Shown: positions 9,208-21,300, numbered from the stretch's first letter. The stretch: 64,000 bases of DNA from Pseudomonas sp. CCI4.2 (GCF_034350045.1 NZ_CP133781.1:1704001-1768000), one strand, 5' to 3'. Notes: generated by a model not told the origin, from the sequence alone. Made by a program: numbers and translations.

Positions 9208-10047
9208 GTGCTGGCAACGGCTCTAGTGTTAATTGCGGCAGTGCTGCATGCCACCTGGAATACCTTGATCAAGTTCAGCGGCGAGCGCCTTCTGGTCATC
9301 GCCAGCATGGACGCTGTGGGGCTGGTGTTCGCTGTGTTGATGGTGGCTTTTGTTACCCCACCCCCCCTTGAGGTCTGGCCGTGGCTGCTGGCCTCAGCGG
9401 CGTTCGAGCTGGTTTATCGGGCTCTGTTAATCAGGGCGTACCGGGTCGGAGATTTGGGCTTGGTCTATCCGTTGATGCGCGGGCTGTCGCCGTTGGTGGT
9501 GTTGGGGTTAACGCTGCTCTTTGCGGGGGAGCAACTGAGCGCCCAACAAATCCTCGGCATCTTGCTGATTCCGTGCGGCATGGTTTGCTTGCTGTGGCAC
9601 GGTGGCGGTGGCGAACGGTTGCCTTGGTCGATGCTGCCGGTGGTTGGCTTGATTGGTCTGTGCATCGGTTGCTACACCTGGATCGATGGCCAAGCACTCA
9701 AGCGCGGCGCCGGTGCGCTGGATTATCTGGTGTGGTTGACGTTGATCAGTGCTTGGCCTTTTCCAGTGCTGGCGGTGTGCAACAAGCGCTCTGCGTTTAC
9801 TGCGTTTTGGCGTGAGCAATGGCGGTTGGGGTTAAGCGTCGGGTTGTGCGTGTTGTTCAGTTACGCCCTGGTGCTATGGGCCATGCAAATTGGTTCGGTG
9901 GCGGAGGCGGCAGCCCTGCGCGAAGTCAGCGTGGTGTTGGTGGTGCTGTTAGGCATGCGTTACCTGAAAGAACCTTTTGGTCGGCCCCGACTCATAGCCT
10001 GTGGGCTAGTGTTGTCTGGGATGCTTTTAATGAAATTAAAACTATAA
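9208..10047 (+). CDS. EamA/DMT-family inner-membrane transporter
   Basis: The protein is 279 residues with about ten membrane segments and two EamA repeats, the usual drug/metabolite transporter layout. The GTG at 9208 is preferred because AAGGAAG lies just before it and the next residues open the first membrane helix (VLATALVLIAAVLHATWNTL). A run of eight or more C at 9359-9366 is a place where sequencing errors could shift the frame, but the frame stays open. The substrate is unknown. Confidence 0.83.
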   Translation: MLATALVLIAAVLHATWNTLIKFSGERLLVIASMDAVGLVFAVLMVAFVTPPPLEVWPWLLASAAFELVYRALLIRAYRVGDLGLVYPLMRGLSPLVVLGLTLLFAGEQLSAQQILGILLIPCGMVCLLWHGGGGERLPWSMLPVVGLIGLCIGCYTWIDGQALKRGAGALDYLVWLTLISAWPFPVLAVCNKRSAFTAFWREQWRLGLSVGLCVLFSYALVLWAMQIGSVAEAAALREVSVVLVVLLGMRYLKEPFGRPRLIACGLVLSGMLLMKLKL

Positions 10048-10057
10048 GGATGGACTC

Positions 10058-10444
10058 ATGACCGTTGCTTTCTGGTGCGTATTTATCGCGATATTCCTGC
10101 CGTATTTATGCACAGGCGTCGCCAAATTCAGCGGCGGCCAATTTGGCGCTCGGCAGAACCACGACCCGCGCGCATTTTTAGAGAACTTACAAGGTTTCGC
10201 CAAGCGTGCGGATTCTGCGCAACGAAACAGCTTTGAAGTTACGCCAGCGTTTGCGGCAGCAGTGATCATTTCGCAGTACGTCGGGCACGCGCAGATGGTG
10301 ACGATCAATGTGCTGGCGGTGTTATTCATCACCAGTCGTCTGCTGTACATCATTTGTTATCTGGCTGATTGGGCGCCCTTGCGGTCATTGTTCTGGGCCA
10401 TCGGCATGGGAATCGTTGCTGCGCTTTTCTTTATTTCAGCCTAA
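10058..10444 (+). CDS. MAPEG-family membrane protein
   Basis: This 128-residue protein has four hydrophobic segments and the MAPEG-type signature around ARQNHDPRAFLENLQGFAKRA, followed by NSFEVTPAFAAAV. MAPEG proteins are trimeric membrane proteins; many are glutathione-linked, but activity in bacterial members is mostly untested. It starts 10 bases after the EamA transporter with AAGGATGGACTC upstream, so the two are probably cotranscribed. Confidence 0.82.
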   Translation: MTVAFWCVFIAIFLPYLCTGVAKFSGGQFGARQNHDPRAFLENLQGFAKRADSAQRNSFEVTPAFAAAVIISQYVGHAQMVTINVLAVLFITSRLLYIICYLADWAPLRSLFWAIGMGIVAALFFISA

Positions 10445-10536
10445 ATGACGAGCCGACTGCGGCAACGGTGCGCTTGGCCTTTGGCGATGAGCCGAGGATA
10501 CTGGCGACCGTTTCCCTAGCTGAAGCCGTCATAACC

Positions 10537-10983
10537 TTGAAAAGACTTTCCGTAGTATTGCTGGCCTGCCTGACATTGAGCGCTTGCGGTGGTGTTGATC
10601 CGAACTCACCGTTGGGCCAGCGCAAGGCGATCTTCAAACAGATGTTGAAGACCAGCGAAAACCTGAGTGGCATGCTCAAAGGACGCGTCGTATTTGATGG
10701 TCAGCTGTTCACCGACGGCGCGATCAAGCTCGACAGTCTGTCCCATGAGCCATGGAAGCATTTCCCTTCGGTCAAGGAAGAGTCGTCGCACAGCAGCGCC
10801 AAGAATGACGTTTGGGAGAAACAGGCACGCTTTCAACAATTGGCTCGCTCGCTTGAATCAGCAACCGGTGAGTTGGTAATCGCCACCAATGCCAAGCCCT
10901 TCAGCGCCAGCAACCTCAATCCTGCGGTGCAGAAAGTGCAGGACGCCTGCGAGGCGTGCCATAAAGAGTTTCGCGATCACTAA
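10537..10983 (+). CDS. c-type cytochrome lipoprotein, cytochrome c'-like
   Basis: From the TTG at 10537 the product is 148 residues with a lipoprotein signal (KRLSVVLLACLTLSAC, lipidated Cys17) and a single C-terminal haem motif Cys138-Glu-Ala-Cys141-His142. A haem site at the extreme C-terminus of a mostly helical protein is the cytochrome c' pattern. The frame is open upstream to 10369, but residues there are not signal-like, so the TTG start is inferred. It follows the MAPEG gene closely. Confidence 0.75.
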   Translation: MKRLSVVLLACLTLSACGGVDPNSPLGQRKAIFKQMLKTSENLSGMLKGRVVFDGQLFTDGAIKLDSLSHEPWKHFPSVKEESSHSSAKNDVWEKQARFQQLARSLESATGELVIATNAKPFSASNLNPAVQKVQDACEACHKEFRDH

Positions 10984-11001
10984 GATCCACATCAATCCCC
11001 T

Positions 11002-11073
11002 TAGAACCAACATGTTGGCGGGCAAACCCGCGGTGTGACGGGTACGCCGCTTCGCCAACACGTTGGCTCCTAC
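11002..11073. repeat. REP-type palindrome, GTAGGAGCCAAC family
   Basis: Arms TAGAACCAACATGTTGGCG and CGCCAACACGTTGGCTCCTA flank a GC-rich centre. It separates the cytochrome gene from the convergent DUF1090 gene. Confidence 0.8.
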
Positions 11074-11094
11074 AGATGGTTGCGGCAAACGGGA

Positions 11095-11505
11095 TCAATC
11101 GTCATCCGGCTCAATCTTCTCCAGCTCCGCATGGGCGTCCTTCAATTCCTGGCGGGCTTGGGCGAGCTTGTCTTTGCGTGTATTGATTTTGTCCGGGTCG
11201 CCCTTGCTCATCGCACGGTCCAAATCTGACTGACGACGGGCCACTTCGTGTTTGGCGTCCAACACTCTTGTTTCAAGCTGTTTGAGAAGCGAGGCGTCGG
11301 TGCAGTTAGCGGTAGCTTCGCTTAATGCTTTTTCCAGCCCGGCTTGCTGAGCGCTATTGCCGTTGGCTTTGGCCTGTTCAATCTGAGTACTGATGGCCTG
11401 ACGCTTGGCGGCGCAACCGTTCAGTGGCGGCGCGTCGGCGGCCAATACGGGCACAGCCAACAAGCTGCACGCGGCGAATAGGAGCAGCGGTGACAAGCGT
11501 TTCAT
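11095..11505 (-). CDS. DUF1090 periplasmic protein
   Basis: This 136-residue protein starts with a clear signal peptide (MKRLSPLLLFAACSLLAVP, cleavage after VLAA). The mature part is a charged helical protein with two cysteines (NGCAAKR and TANCTDAS) and a heptad-rich C-terminus ending in EKIEPDDD, as in the DUF1090 (YqjC-like) family. No enzymatic function is known. It lies downstream of ligB on the same strand, about 40 bases away. Confidence 0.85.
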   Translation of the reverse strand: MKRLSPLLLFAACSLLAVPVLAADAPPLNGCAAKRQAISTQIEQAKANGNSAQQAGLEKALSEATANCTDASLLKQLETRVLDAKHEVARRQSDLDRAMSKGDPDKINTRKDKLAQARQELKDAHAELEKIEPDDD

Positions 11506-11544
11506 ATGAACTCCCTTGGAAATATCCCTAAAAAAGCAATTGGC

Positions 11545-13269
<1,725 letters not shown>

Positions 13270-13369
13270 TCAGTGGTGGGGGTTTGAGTGGTTACGGGGT
13301 TTTACGGAGAAATCTTTTGCGCACCCTAAACATCATCAGGCCACACAGATGAAGTCATGTCCCAGACAC

Positions 13370-13408
13370 AAAAAAGCCCCAGCCAACTCGCGTCGACTGG
13401 GGCTTTTT
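13370..13408. terminator. Intrinsic terminator after metK, usable both ways
   Basis: The 12-base arms AAAAAGCCCCAG and CTGGGGCTTTTT flank a 14-base loop, with T runs on both strands. It lies just beyond the metK stop and upstream of ligB, so it ends metK transcription. Confidence 0.9.
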
Positions 13409-13416
13409 ATCGAGTA

Positions 13417-14607
13417 TTACAAACCGGCAGCCGCGCGCAGGGCGTCAGCGCGGTCGGTTTTTTCCCAAGTGAACGTGGTGAACGTGTCGTTGCCCACGGT
13501 TTTGGTTTCCGGCGTGCGACCAAAGTGGCCGTACGCTGCGGTTTCCTGATACATCGGGTGCAGCAGGTCGAGCATGGTGGTGATCGCGTAAGGGCGCAGG
13601 TCGAAATGCTCGCGGACCAGTTTAACGATCTTGTCGTCGCTGATCTTGCCGGTGCCGAAGGTGTTCAACGAGATCGACGTCGGTTGAGCAACACCAATGG
13701 CGTAGGAAACCTGAATCTCGCAACGCTCGGCCAAACCACCCGCAACGATATTCTTCGCTACATAACGGCCCGCATAGGCTGCCGAACGGTCAACCTTGGA
13801 TGGGTCCTTACCGGAGAATGCGCCGCCGCCGTGACGGGCCATGCCGCCGTAGCTGTCGACGATGATCTTGCGACCGGTCAGACCGCAGTCACCCACTGGT
13901 CCGCCAATGATGAACTGGCCAGTCGGGTTGATGTGGTACTGGGTGTCTTTGTGTAGCAGGTGAGCAGGCAGCGCGTGCTTGACGATCAGTTCCATCACGC
14001 CTTCGCGCAGATCGGCGTAGGACACTTCTGGGTTGTGCTGAGTCGACAGTACTACCGCGTCAATCCCGACCACGATGCCGTTTTCATAGCGGCAGGTAAC
14101 CTGGGATTTGGCGTCCGGGCGCAGCCAAGGCAGTAGGCCAGATTTACGGGCTTCGGCCTGGCGCTTGACCAATTGGTGCGAAAACGCGATGGGCGCAGGC
14201 ATCAGCTCGTCGGTTTCGTTGCTGGCATAGCCAAACATCAGGCCCTGGTCGCCAGCGCCCTGATCTTCTGGCTTGGCACGGTCAACGCCTTGGTTGATGT
14301 CAGGAGACTGCTTGCCAATGATGTTCATCACGCCGCACGTCGCGCCGTCGAAGCCGACATCGGAGCTGTTATAGCCGATATCGAGAATCACGTTGCGGAC
14401 GATGTCTTCGAGGTCGACCCAAGCAGAAGTGGTCACTTCACCAGCAATGATCGCTACGCCGGTTTTCACCAGTGTCTCGCAGGCCACGCGGGCAAACTTG
14501 TCTTCGGCAATAATGGCGTCCAGAACCGCATCGGAGATCTGGTCAGCAATTTTGTCCGGATGCCCTTCAGACACGGATTCGGAGGTGAAAAGGGAGTATT
14601 CGCTCAT
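13417..14607 (-). CDS. metK: S-adenosylmethionine synthetase
   Basis: This 396-residue protein has all MetK landmarks: [20 protein letters not shown] at the N-terminus, [12 protein letters not shown] in the middle and the P-loop-like [19 protein letters not shown]. It makes SAM from methionine and ATP in the cytoplasm. The ATG lies inside the stop of the upstream ArsR-methyltransferase gene (four-base overlap), so the two are coupled. A strong terminator follows. Confidence 0.97.
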   Translation of the reverse strand: MSEYSLFTSESVSEGHPDKIADQISDAVLDAIIAEDKFARVACETLVKTGVAIIAGEVTTSAWVDLEDIVRNVILDIGYNSSDVGFDGATCGVMNIIGKQSPDINQGVDRAKPEDQGAGDQGLMFGYASNETDELMPAPIAFSHQLVKRQAEARKSGLLPWLRPDAKSQVTCRYENGIVVGIDAVVLSTQHNPEVSYADLREGVMELIVKHALPAHLLHKDTQYHINPTGQFIIGGPVGDCGLTGRKIIVDSYGGMARHGGGAFSGKDPSKVDRSAAYAGRYVAKNIVAGGLAERCEIQVSYAIGVAQPTSISLNTFGTGKISDDKIVKLVREHFDLRPYAITTMLDLLHPMYQETAAYGHFGRTPETKTVGNDTFTTFTWEKTDRADALRAAAGL

Positions 14608-15623
14608 CTCGACGGATTTCCTGAATTGTACCGATTGTGAGTGTTTCCAGTCGGTCGCTGAAAGTGGCGAACCTGAATCTGGAAACCATTACGTAGGCCT
14701 ACATAGAGGCTTTCCCCGGGAACCAGTCCCGCAGCGATGGCCCAACGGGCCAGATCATCCTGTTCAAAGCCCAACCAGAGATCGCCGCAGGCCTCCTTGG
14801 CCCAACTCTGGTTGTGGCTACACAACTCTGTCACTAACAAGCTACCGCCTGGTTTCACCAGATGGGCCAATTGTTTAAGGGCTTCGGCTGGCGCGGCGAA
14901 ATGGTGAAGTACCATATTCAGTACCACGCAATCGGCGCGAACATCGGCGTTGCCCAAGGCGTCGGCCAGCTGTAACTCGACATTGCCCAGTGCCTCGCGC
15001 TCGCACACTTGACGGGCCAGCTCCAGCATCGCCGGACTGTTATCCAGTGCGGTGACATGGCGAAAACGCCGCGCCAGCTCGGGCAAGAATCCGCCGTCAC
15101 CGGGACCGACTTCAACCGCGGTGGCATCGCTGCCAAAGCTGAGTTTGTCCAACAGAGACAACAGGCTGTCGCGGTACTGAGGCAAGCCGGCAATCAAGTC
15201 CTGCTGGGCGCGAAACTTTTCTGCGACCCGGGCAAAGAAATCCTGACTGGCGGCGGCGCGTTGTCGGTGCACCAAACTGATACGCGCCTGGACTTCGCCC
15301 GGCAAGGTCAAATCGTCAGCTTCGTCGAGCAACGCCGCGTGCAACCTGCCGCCCGGGAGACCGATGTGGGGCAGGGCGCGGCGGTAGTAAATCGCATTGC
15401 CTTCGCGGCGCGTGGCCACCAGCTCCGCTTGAGACAGCACCTTTAAATGGTGGCTCATGCCGGATTGGCCGATGGCAAAAATTTGCGCCAGCTCCAGAAC
15501 ACCGAATGAATCGTTGGCCAGGGCTCGCAGCACATTGAGTCGCAGCGGATCGCCCCCGGCTTTGCACAAGGCGGCCAGGTCGTCACTGTATTCATGGCGA
15601 ATGGCAGGCACGCGTAAGTTCAT
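14604..15623 (-). CDS. ArsR-type regulator fused to SAM methyltransferase
   Basis: This 339-residue protein has an N-terminal ArsR/SmtB winged helix (about residues 10-90, [20 protein letters not shown]) and a C-terminal class I methyltransferase domain (about 150-315; motif [15 protein letters not shown], motif [14 protein letters not shown]). The recognition helix region has no obvious metal-binding CVC motif, so it may sense something other than metal. Its stop overlaps the metK start by four bases, linking it to SAM production. The family is common beside metK in pseudomonads; the regulon is not known to me. Confidence 0.85.
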   Translation of the reverse strand: MNLRVPAIRHEYSDDLAALCKAGGDPLRLNVLRALANDSFGVLELAQIFAIGQSGMSHHLKVLSQAELVATRREGNAIYYRRALPHIGLPGGRLHAALLDEADDLTLPGEVQARISLVHRQRAAASQDFFARVAEKFRAQQDLIAGLPQYRDSLLSLLDKLSFGSDATAVEVGPGDGGFLPELARRFRHVTALDNSPAMLELARQVCEREALGNVELQLADALGNADVRADCVVLNMVLHHFAAPAEALKQLAHLVKPGGSLLVTELCSHNQSWAKEACGDLWLGFEQDDLARWAIAAGLVPGESLYVGLRNGFQIQVRHFQRPTGNTHNRYNSGNPSR

Positions 15624-15868
15624 AGGGCTGGCAGTCTAGAGAGCGACCGTTCAGCTCGCAAGTGCTATATCAAAAAGTTTTGATATTGGTCGATAGAAGG
15701 CGATTCACGACTAGCCTTTCGCCACGCCGCGCCTTTAGAGAGCCGCGAAGCCCGACAGAAGGGCTGAATTACAGGAAAAGCACGTTCTGTCATTGCCCCC
15801 AGGCAGTGCGTGAGGGAAAATGCTCACCTTTTTCCGATCCCATTCTTTTCAGCCCCAGGAGATCAGCG

Positions 15869-17866
15869 ATGCCCAGCCGTCGTGAGCGTGCCAATGCCAT
15901 TCGTGCCCTAAGCATGGATGCCGTGCAAAAAGCCAACAGCGGCCATCCCGGTGCCCCTATGGGCATGGCGGATATCGCCGAAGTGCTTTGGCGTGACTTC
16001 CTCAAGCACAACCCGAGCAACCCGTCGTTCGCCGACCGTGACCGCTTCATCATGTCCAACGGCCACGGTTCGATGCTGGTTTACTCGCTGCTGCACCTGA
16101 CCGGTTATGACCTCTCGATTGATGACCTGAAGAATTTCCGTCAACTGCACAGCCGTACACCGGGCCATCCGGAATATGGCTACACCCCTGGCGTTGAAAC
16201 CACCACCGGTCCACTGGGCCAAGGTCTGGCTAACGCCGTTGGTTTTGCCCTCGCCGAAAAAGTGCTGGCCGAACAGTTCAACCGTCCGGGCCACGACATC
16301 GTTGATCACCACACCTACGTGTTCTTGGGTGATGGCTGCATGATGGAAGGTATTTCCCACGAAGTCAGCTCGTTGGCCGGTACCTTGGGCCTGGGCAAGC
16401 TGATCGCGTTCTACGATGACAACGGCATCTCGATTGATGGCGAAGTTGAAGGCTGGTTCACCGACGACACGCCAAAGCGTTTCGAAGCCTACAACTGGCA
16501 AGTGATCCGTAACGTCGACGGTCACGATGCTGATGAAATCAAGATCGCTATCGAAACCGCTCGTAAAAGCGCTCAGCCAACGCTGATCTGCTGCAAGACC
16601 ACCATCGGTTTCGGTTCGCCAAACAAGCAAGGCAAGGAAGATTGCCACGGTGCTCCACTGGGTGCCGAAGAAATCGCCTTGACCCGCGCCGCGCTGAAAT
16701 GGAACTACGGTCCTTTCGAAATTCCGGCTGAAATCTATGCCGAATGGAGCGCCAAGGAATCCGGCTTGGCGGTTGAAGCCGAGTGGGATCAGCGGTTCGC
16801 TGCCTATGCTGGCGCCTTCCCTGAATTGGCCAATGAACTGATTCGTCGCATGAGCGGTGAGTTGCCGGCTGATTTTGCCGAGAAGTCCGCTGCTTACATC
16901 GCTGAAGTCAACGCCAAGGGCGAGACCATCGCCAGCCGTAAAGCCAGCCAGAATGCATTGAACGCGCTGGGCCCGTTGCTGCCTGAGTTCCTCGGCGGTT
17001 CGGCTGACCTGGCCGGTTCCAACCTGACCATCTGGAAAGGCTGCAAGAGCATCACCGGCGAAGACGCCAACGGTAACTACCTGCATTACGGCGTACGCGA
17101 GTTCGGCATGGGCGCCATGATGAACGGCATCGCGCTGCACGGCGGTTTCGTTCCATACGGCGCTACTTTCCTGATCTTCATGGAATACGCCCGTAACGCG
17201 GTGCGTATGTCGTCGTTAATGAAGAAGCGAGTGATCTACGTGTTCACCCACGACTCTATCGGTCTGGGCGAAGACGGCCCGACGCACCAGCCAATCGAGC
17301 AACTGACCAGCCTGCGCACCACGCCAAACCTCGACACTTGGCGCCCAGCCGATGCCGTTGAAACGGCAGTGGCCTGGAAATACGCCATTGAGCGTAACGA
17401 CGGGCCATCGGCGATGATCTTCTCCCGTCAGAATCTGACGCACCAATCCCGCGATGCAACCCAGCTTGAAGACATCAAGAAGGGCGGTTACGTGCTGCGC
17501 GATTGCGTCGGCGAGCCGGAATTGATCTTGATTGCCACCGGTTCTGAAGTGGGTCTGGCGGTGGAGGCTTACGATCAACTGTCTGCCCAAGGTCGCAACG
17601 TGCGCGTGGTTTCCATGCCGTGCACCAGCGTCTTCGAAGCTCAGGACGCCATGTACAAACAAGCCGTGCTGCCGCTGCAAGTCAGCGCGCGTATCGCCAT
17701 CGAAGCGGCTCACGCGGACTACTGGTACAAATACGTGGGCTTGGAAGGCCGTGTCATCGGCATGACCACCTTCGGCGAGTCGGCGCCCGCGCCAGCCTTG
17801 TTCGAGGAGTTCGGCTTCACCTTGGAAAACATCCTGGGCACGGCTGAAGAGCTGCTGGAAGACTAA
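15869..17866 (+). CDS. tkt: Transketolase
   Basis: The start at 15,869 is chosen because CAGGAGATC precedes it and [20 protein letters not shown] is the normal transketolase N-terminus; a longer open frame reaches back to 15,662. The 665-residue product has the thiamine diphosphate motif around [17 protein letters not shown] with DDNGISIDG, and transketolase signature [17 protein letters not shown]. It moves two-carbon units between pentose-phosphate sugars. It is divergent from the ArsR-methyltransferase gene and heads the tkt-epd-pgk-fba cluster. Confidence 0.97.
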   Translation: MPSRRERANAIRALSMDAVQKANSGHPGAPMGMADIAEVLWRDFLKHNPSNPSFADRDRFIMSNGHGSMLVYSLLHLTGYDLSIDDLKNFRQLHSRTPGHPEYGYTPGVETTTGPLGQGLANAVGFALAEKVLAEQFNRPGHDIVDHHTYVFLGDGCMMEGISHEVSSLAGTLGLGKLIAFYDDNGISIDGEVEGWFTDDTPKRFEAYNWQVIRNVDGHDADEIKIAIETARKSAQPTLICCKTTIGFGSPNKQGKEDCHGAPLGAEEIALTRAALKWNYGPFEIPAEIYAEWSAKESGLAVEAEWDQRFAAYAGAFPELANELIRRMSGELPADFAEKSAAYIAEVNAKGETIASRKASQNALNALGPLLPEFLGGSADLAGSNLTIWKGCKSITGEDANGNYLHYGVREFGMGAMMNGIALHGGFVPYGATFLIFMEYARNAVRMSSLMKKRVIYVFTHDSIGLGEDGPTHQPIEQLTSLRTTPNLDTWRPADAVETAVAWKYAIERNDGPSAMIFSRQNLTHQSRDATQLEDIKKGGYVLRDCVGEPELILIATGSEVGLAVEAYDQLSAQGRNVRVVSMPCTSVFEAQDAMYKQAVLPLQVSARIAIEAAHADYWYKYVGLEGRVIGMTTFGESAPAPALFEEFGFTLENILGTAEELLED

Positions 17867-17891
17867 ACACGGTCTTACGGCATCGCCACAC

Positions 17892-17985
17892 ACCTGTGGG
17901 AGCAGGCTTGCCTGCGAATAGCTTGATGCGATACACCCAGATTTATCGCGTCGTCTAATTCGCAGGCAAGCCTGCTCCCACAGGT
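17892..17985. repeat. REP-type palindrome, CTGTGGGAGCAGGC family
   Basis: Two perfectly complementary 28-base arms (17,892-17,919 and 17,958-17,985; core CTGTGGGAGCAGGCTTGCC) flank a 38-base centre. It lies between tkt and epd. A related copy lies at 22,935. Confidence 0.88.
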
Positions 17986-18010
17986 CCAATACCCGCCTGC
18001 GAGAATCCCC

Positions 18011-19066
18011 ATGCCTCAGCCACAACCACGCCTCTACAAAGTTGCTCTCAACGGCTACGGTCGCATCGGTCGCTGTGTCTTGCGTGCGCTGTGTGAGCGA
18101 GGGGCGAAGGCTGGGTTTCAAGTGGTTGCCATCAACGACCTGGCCGACATGGCCAGTCTCGAATACCTCACGCGCTTCGATTCCACCCACGGCCGCTTTC
18201 CAGGCGAAGTGCGGGTCGAAGGCGATCGCCTGCACATCAACGATCACCGCATCAAAGTCCTGCGCAGCGCGATTCCGGAAGGCATCGACTGGGCCGGGCT
18301 GGGCGTTGATCTGGTGCTTGAATGCTCGGGCGCGTTTCACACGCGCGCCGATGGTCAGCGTTTTCTCGATGCCGGTGCGCCCCGCGTGCTGTTCTCACAG
18401 CCGATGGCCAGCGAAGCGGATGTCGACGCCACCATCGTCTACGGCATCAATCAGCAAAAACTGACCGGCAATGAATTGCTGGTGTCTGCGGCCTCCTGCA
18501 CCACCAATTGCAGCGTGCCCTTGCTGCGCTTACTGGATGAGGCCCTCGGGCTGGAATACATCACGATCACCACGATTCATTCGGCGATGAATGACCAGCC
18601 AGTGATCGACGCCTATCACCACGAAGACCTGCGGCGCACGCGGTCGGCGTTTCAGTCGATTATCCCGGTGTCCACTGGTCTGGCGCGCGGCATCGAACGG
18701 CTGCTGCCGGAACTTGCCGGGCGAATTCAGGCCAAAGCTGTGCGTGTGCCGACCGTTAACGTCTCGTGCCTCGATATAACGATGCAAGTCGCGCGTGATA
18801 CCGATGCCACCGAGATCAACCGGATCCTGCGCGAGGCCGCTACCAGCGGCCCGCTTAAAGGGCTGGTGGCGTACACCGAACTGCCGCATGCCAGTTGTGA
18901 TTTTAACCATGACCCCCATTCGGCCATTGTCGATGCCAGCCAGACCCGCGTTTCCGGCCCCCGGCTGGTGAATTTGCTGGCTTGGTTCGATAACGAATGG
19001 GGTTTTGCCAATCGAATGCTCGACGTTGCGGATCACTATCTGAGCGCTGTGCATCACCCACAATAA
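18011..19066 (+). CDS. epd: Erythrose-4-phosphate dehydrogenase
   Basis: This 351-residue member of the GAPDH family has the NAD fold NGYGRIGRCVLRAL at the N-terminus and the catalytic cysteine in ASCTTNCSVPLLR. Position between tkt and pgk and the DEALGLEYITITTIHSAMNDQ region match Epd rather than Gap. It makes 4-phosphoerythronate for pyridoxal phosphate synthesis. pgk follows 15 bases later, so they are cotranscribed. Confidence 0.92.
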   Translation: MPQPQPRLYKVALNGYGRIGRCVLRALCERGAKAGFQVVAINDLADMASLEYLTRFDSTHGRFPGEVRVEGDRLHINDHRIKVLRSAIPEGIDWAGLGVDLVLECSGAFHTRADGQRFLDAGAPRVLFSQPMASEADVDATIVYGINQQKLTGNELLVSAASCTTNCSVPLLRLLDEALGLEYITITTIHSAMNDQPVIDAYHHEDLRRTRSAFQSIIPVSTGLARGIERLLPELAGRIQAKAVRVPTVNVSCLDITMQVARDTDATEINRILREAATSGPLKGLVAYTELPHASCDFNHDPHSAIVDASQTRVSGPRLVNLLAWFDNEWGFANRMLDVADHYLSAVHHPQ

Positions 19067-19081
19067 AACAGGGATTGCCTC

Positions 19082-20245
19082 ATGACCGTGTTGAAAATGA
19101 CCGACCTCGACCTGCAAGGTAAGCGTGTACTGATCCGCGAAGACCTCAATGTCCCGGTGAAAGACGGCGCGGTAACCAGTGACGCGCGAATCGTGGCTTC
19201 TCTGCCGACCATCAAGTTGGCGCTGGAGAAGGGCGCCGCCGTCATGGTCTGCTCGCACCTGGGTCGTCCAACCGAAGGCGAATTTTCGGCTGAAAACAGT
19301 CTTAAGCCTGTCGCTGATTACCTGAGCAAAGCCTTGGGCCGTGAAGTACCGTTGGTGGCTGACTATCTGGACGGTTTCGAGATCAAGGCCGGCGACATCG
19401 TGCTGTTCGAAAACGTGCGCTTTAACAAGGGTGAGAAGAAAAACACCGACGAGCTGGCGCGCAAATACGCGGCCTTGTGCGATGTGTTCGTGATGGACGC
19501 TTTTGGCACCGCGCACCGCGCCGAAGGTTCGACCCACGGCGTCGCGAAGTTTGCCAAAGTGGCAGCGGCCGGTCCGTTGTTGGCCGCCGAGCTGGATGCC
19601 TTGGGCAAAGCCCTGAGCGCCCCGGCCCAACCAATGGCGGCCATTGTTGCCGGCTCCAAAGTCTCCACCAAGCTTGATGTGCTCAACAGCCTCAGCGCGA
19701 TCTGCAATCAGCTGATCGTCGGTGGCGGGATTGCTAACACCTTCCTTGCGGCTGCCGGTTACAACGTGGGCAAATCGCTGTACGAGCCCGACTTGTTGGA
19801 CACTGCGCGTGCCATTGCTGCCAAGGTCAGCGTGCCGTTGCCCACCGATGTAGTGGTCGCCAAGCAGTTCGCAGAAAGCGCAGTGGCAACGGTGAAACCG
19901 GTGGGCGAAGTCGCCGATGACGACATGATTCTCGACATTGGGCCGCAAACTGCCGCGCACTTTGCCGAGCTGTTGAAGACATCCAAGACTATTCTGTGGA
20001 ACGGCCCAGTGGGCGTGTTCGAGTTCGATCAGTTCGGTGAAGGCACCAAAACCCTGGCCAAGGCCATTGCTGAAAGTTCGGCATTCTCCATCGCTGGCGG
20101 CGGTGACACGTTGGCGGCCATCGATAAATACGGCATAGCAGATCAAATCTCCTACATTTCTACCGGTGGTGGCGCGTTCCTTGAGTTTGTAGAAGGTAAA
20201 GTGCTGCCCGCCGTTGAAATGTTGGAGCAACGTGCCAAGGGCTGA
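19082..20245 (+). CDS. pgk: Phosphoglycerate kinase
   Basis: This 387-residue protein has the N-terminal signature [16 protein letters not shown], the substrate segment [12 protein letters not shown] and the nucleotide-binding [13 protein letters not shown] near the C-terminus. It carries out the ATP-forming step of glycolysis. It lies directly downstream of epd and upstream of three small lipoproteins and fba. Confidence 0.97.
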   Translation: MTVLKMTDLDLQGKRVLIREDLNVPVKDGAVTSDARIVASLPTIKLALEKGAAVMVCSHLGRPTEGEFSAENSLKPVADYLSKALGREVPLVADYLDGFEIKAGDIVLFENVRFNKGEKKNTDELARKYAALCDVFVMDAFGTAHRAEGSTHGVAKFAKVAAAGPLLAAELDALGKALSAPAQPMAAIVAGSKVSTKLDVLNSLSAICNQLIVGGGIANTFLAAAGYNVGKSLYEPDLLDTARAIAAKVSVPLPTDVVVAKQFAESAVATVKPVGEVADDDMILDIGPQTAAHFAELLKTSKTILWNGPVGVFEFDQFGEGTKTLAKAIAESSAFSIAGGGDTLAAIDKYGIADQISYISTGGGAFLEFVEGKVLPAVEMLEQRAKG

Positions 20246-20274
20246 AAAAATCAGCGTTGGTAGAGGGGAGCAAC

Positions 20275-20499
20275 ATGGTCAGGGGTTTACCGCTGTTTAT
20301 CATCACCGGCCTAATGGTCGGCTGTGCCAGCGCACCGGAGGCCGATGAGGTTCCTGTTGCGCCTAAAGTGTTGCACATGAGTTGTTACCAGGCTGGCTGG
20401 CAAGCGGAAACGGTGCCGATCATTTACACACGTGGCGGTCAGGAAGCGCTGGACAAATACGACGCTGCGCCTAGAGGAACGGAGACAGGATGTCGTTAA
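20275..20499 (+). CDS. Small lipoprotein, unknown function
   Basis: From the ATG at 20,275, preceded by GAGGGGAG, the product is 74 residues with a lipoprotein signal MVRGLPLFIITGLMVGC (lipobox MVGC). The mature part has two further cysteines and a segment HMSCYQAGWQAETVPIIY. It lies between pgk and fba. No family is recognised. A short hairpin ACCCG-TTTTT-ACGGGT at about 20,503-20,519 follows and could attenuate transcription. Confidence 0.7.
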   Translation: MVRGLPLFIITGLMVGCASAPEADEVPVAPKVLHMSCYQAGWQAETVPIIYTRGGQEALDKYDAAPRGTETGCR

Positions 20500-20597
20500 A
20501 GACCCGTTTTTACGGGTTTGACGGCGGGGTTAGCAACGTTGGTGATTGGCGGTGGTCTTTGTAGGAGTGATTGCTTTTTAGAAGAAGGAGTTTCGCC

Positions 20598-20795
20598 ATG
20601 AAAGTTGCTGTCATCACGCTGTTCGGTTGTATGGTATTGGCCGGTTGTAGCGGTTCGGGCTCGCACTCACGGGCCTGCGAGGTCTTAGTGCCCGCGCAGG
20701 TTACCGTCCCCACGACCCAAAATGATCAGCGGGTCGAGGAGCAAGCCACGGGTGAGCCGACCGATGATCGCAATCAAGAACAGAATTGCCCCTGA
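20598..20795 (+). CDS. Small lipoprotein, unknown function
   Basis: The start at 20,598 has AAGAAGGAG seven bases upstream. The 65-residue product has a clear lipoprotein signal (MKVAVITLFGCMVLAGC) and a short polar tail with many Gln, Glu and Asp. It overlaps nothing and is followed by an MliC-like lipoprotein gene. The function is unknown; length suggests a small outer-membrane lipoprotein. Confidence 0.65.
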   Translation: MKVAVITLFGCMVLAGCSGSGSHSRACEVLVPAQVTVPTTQNDQRVEEQATGEPTDDRNQEQNCP

Positions 20796-20848
20796 TCGAC
20801 CGAAGTGACTGGCATTTGTCAGGCTTCATGGGGCGACCAGGAGATGGA

Positions 20849-21175
20849 ATGAAAGGCCTTATCGCCCTCGCGACACTTGCAGCACTTGGCGGTTGCGCCA
20901 GCATGAACCCGAAAGCGCCTGAATCGGACACCTGGACCAATTGGGTGTGTGACAGCAAGGCTGCGTTGCTCTGGCATTATGCCGACAGTGCAAAAAGTGA
21001 GATTGATCTTCGCCTGCTGGGCAGTGACAAGGTCTATCGTTTAAAGCCTGAGCCGGGCTCTTCAGGTGAGCTATACAGCGATGGAGTGCTGGCGTTTCAC
21101 ATTAAGGGTGATGAAGGCCTGGTTTACTGGGTTGCCACCAATGATTTGATCGGTCGCGGTTGCAAGGCGCTTTAA
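20849..21175 (+). CDS. MliC-like lysozyme inhibitor lipoprotein
   Basis: From the ATG at 20,849 (AGGAG at 20,839-20,843) the product is 108 residues with the lipobox in MKGLIALATLAALGGC. The mature domain starts WTNWVCDSKAALLWHYAD and has the beta-rich pattern and conserved Trp-x-Cys of MliC/PliC c-type lysozyme inhibitors, closing with GRGCKAL. It would be outer-membrane bound in the periplasm. The call is by pattern and moderate. It is the last of three small lipoproteins between pgk and fba. Confidence 0.7.
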   Translation: MKGLIALATLAALGGCASMNPKAPESDTWTNWVCDSKAALLWHYADSAKSEIDLRLLGSDKVYRLKPEPGSSGELYSDGVLAFHIKGDEGLVYWVATNDLIGRGCKAL

Positions 21176-21300
21176 AGCGCGCCAGTTGCTTGAGGACCGA
21201 GTAAGTGCGCTTACGTGTAACATGCGCAAAAAATTGAACCGCAGCCGCCGATCAGGCAGGCCCGCACGAATTAACGACCCTACCGGGAGAGAGACCTAAA

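Noticed and set aside
15624-15868. A SAM or SAH riboswitch before tkt or metK
   Set aside because: No conserved core of these riboswitches is visible in the 245-base gap, and the metK side is preceded by a coding gene.
15908-17140. A 410-residue minus-strand frame inside tkt
   Set aside because: Antisense to transketolase with no protein family pattern.
18530-20230. A 566-residue open frame on the minus strand across epd and pgk
   Set aside because: It lies opposite two certain genes; high-GC codon bias often keeps antisense frames open. No family motif or ribosome site.
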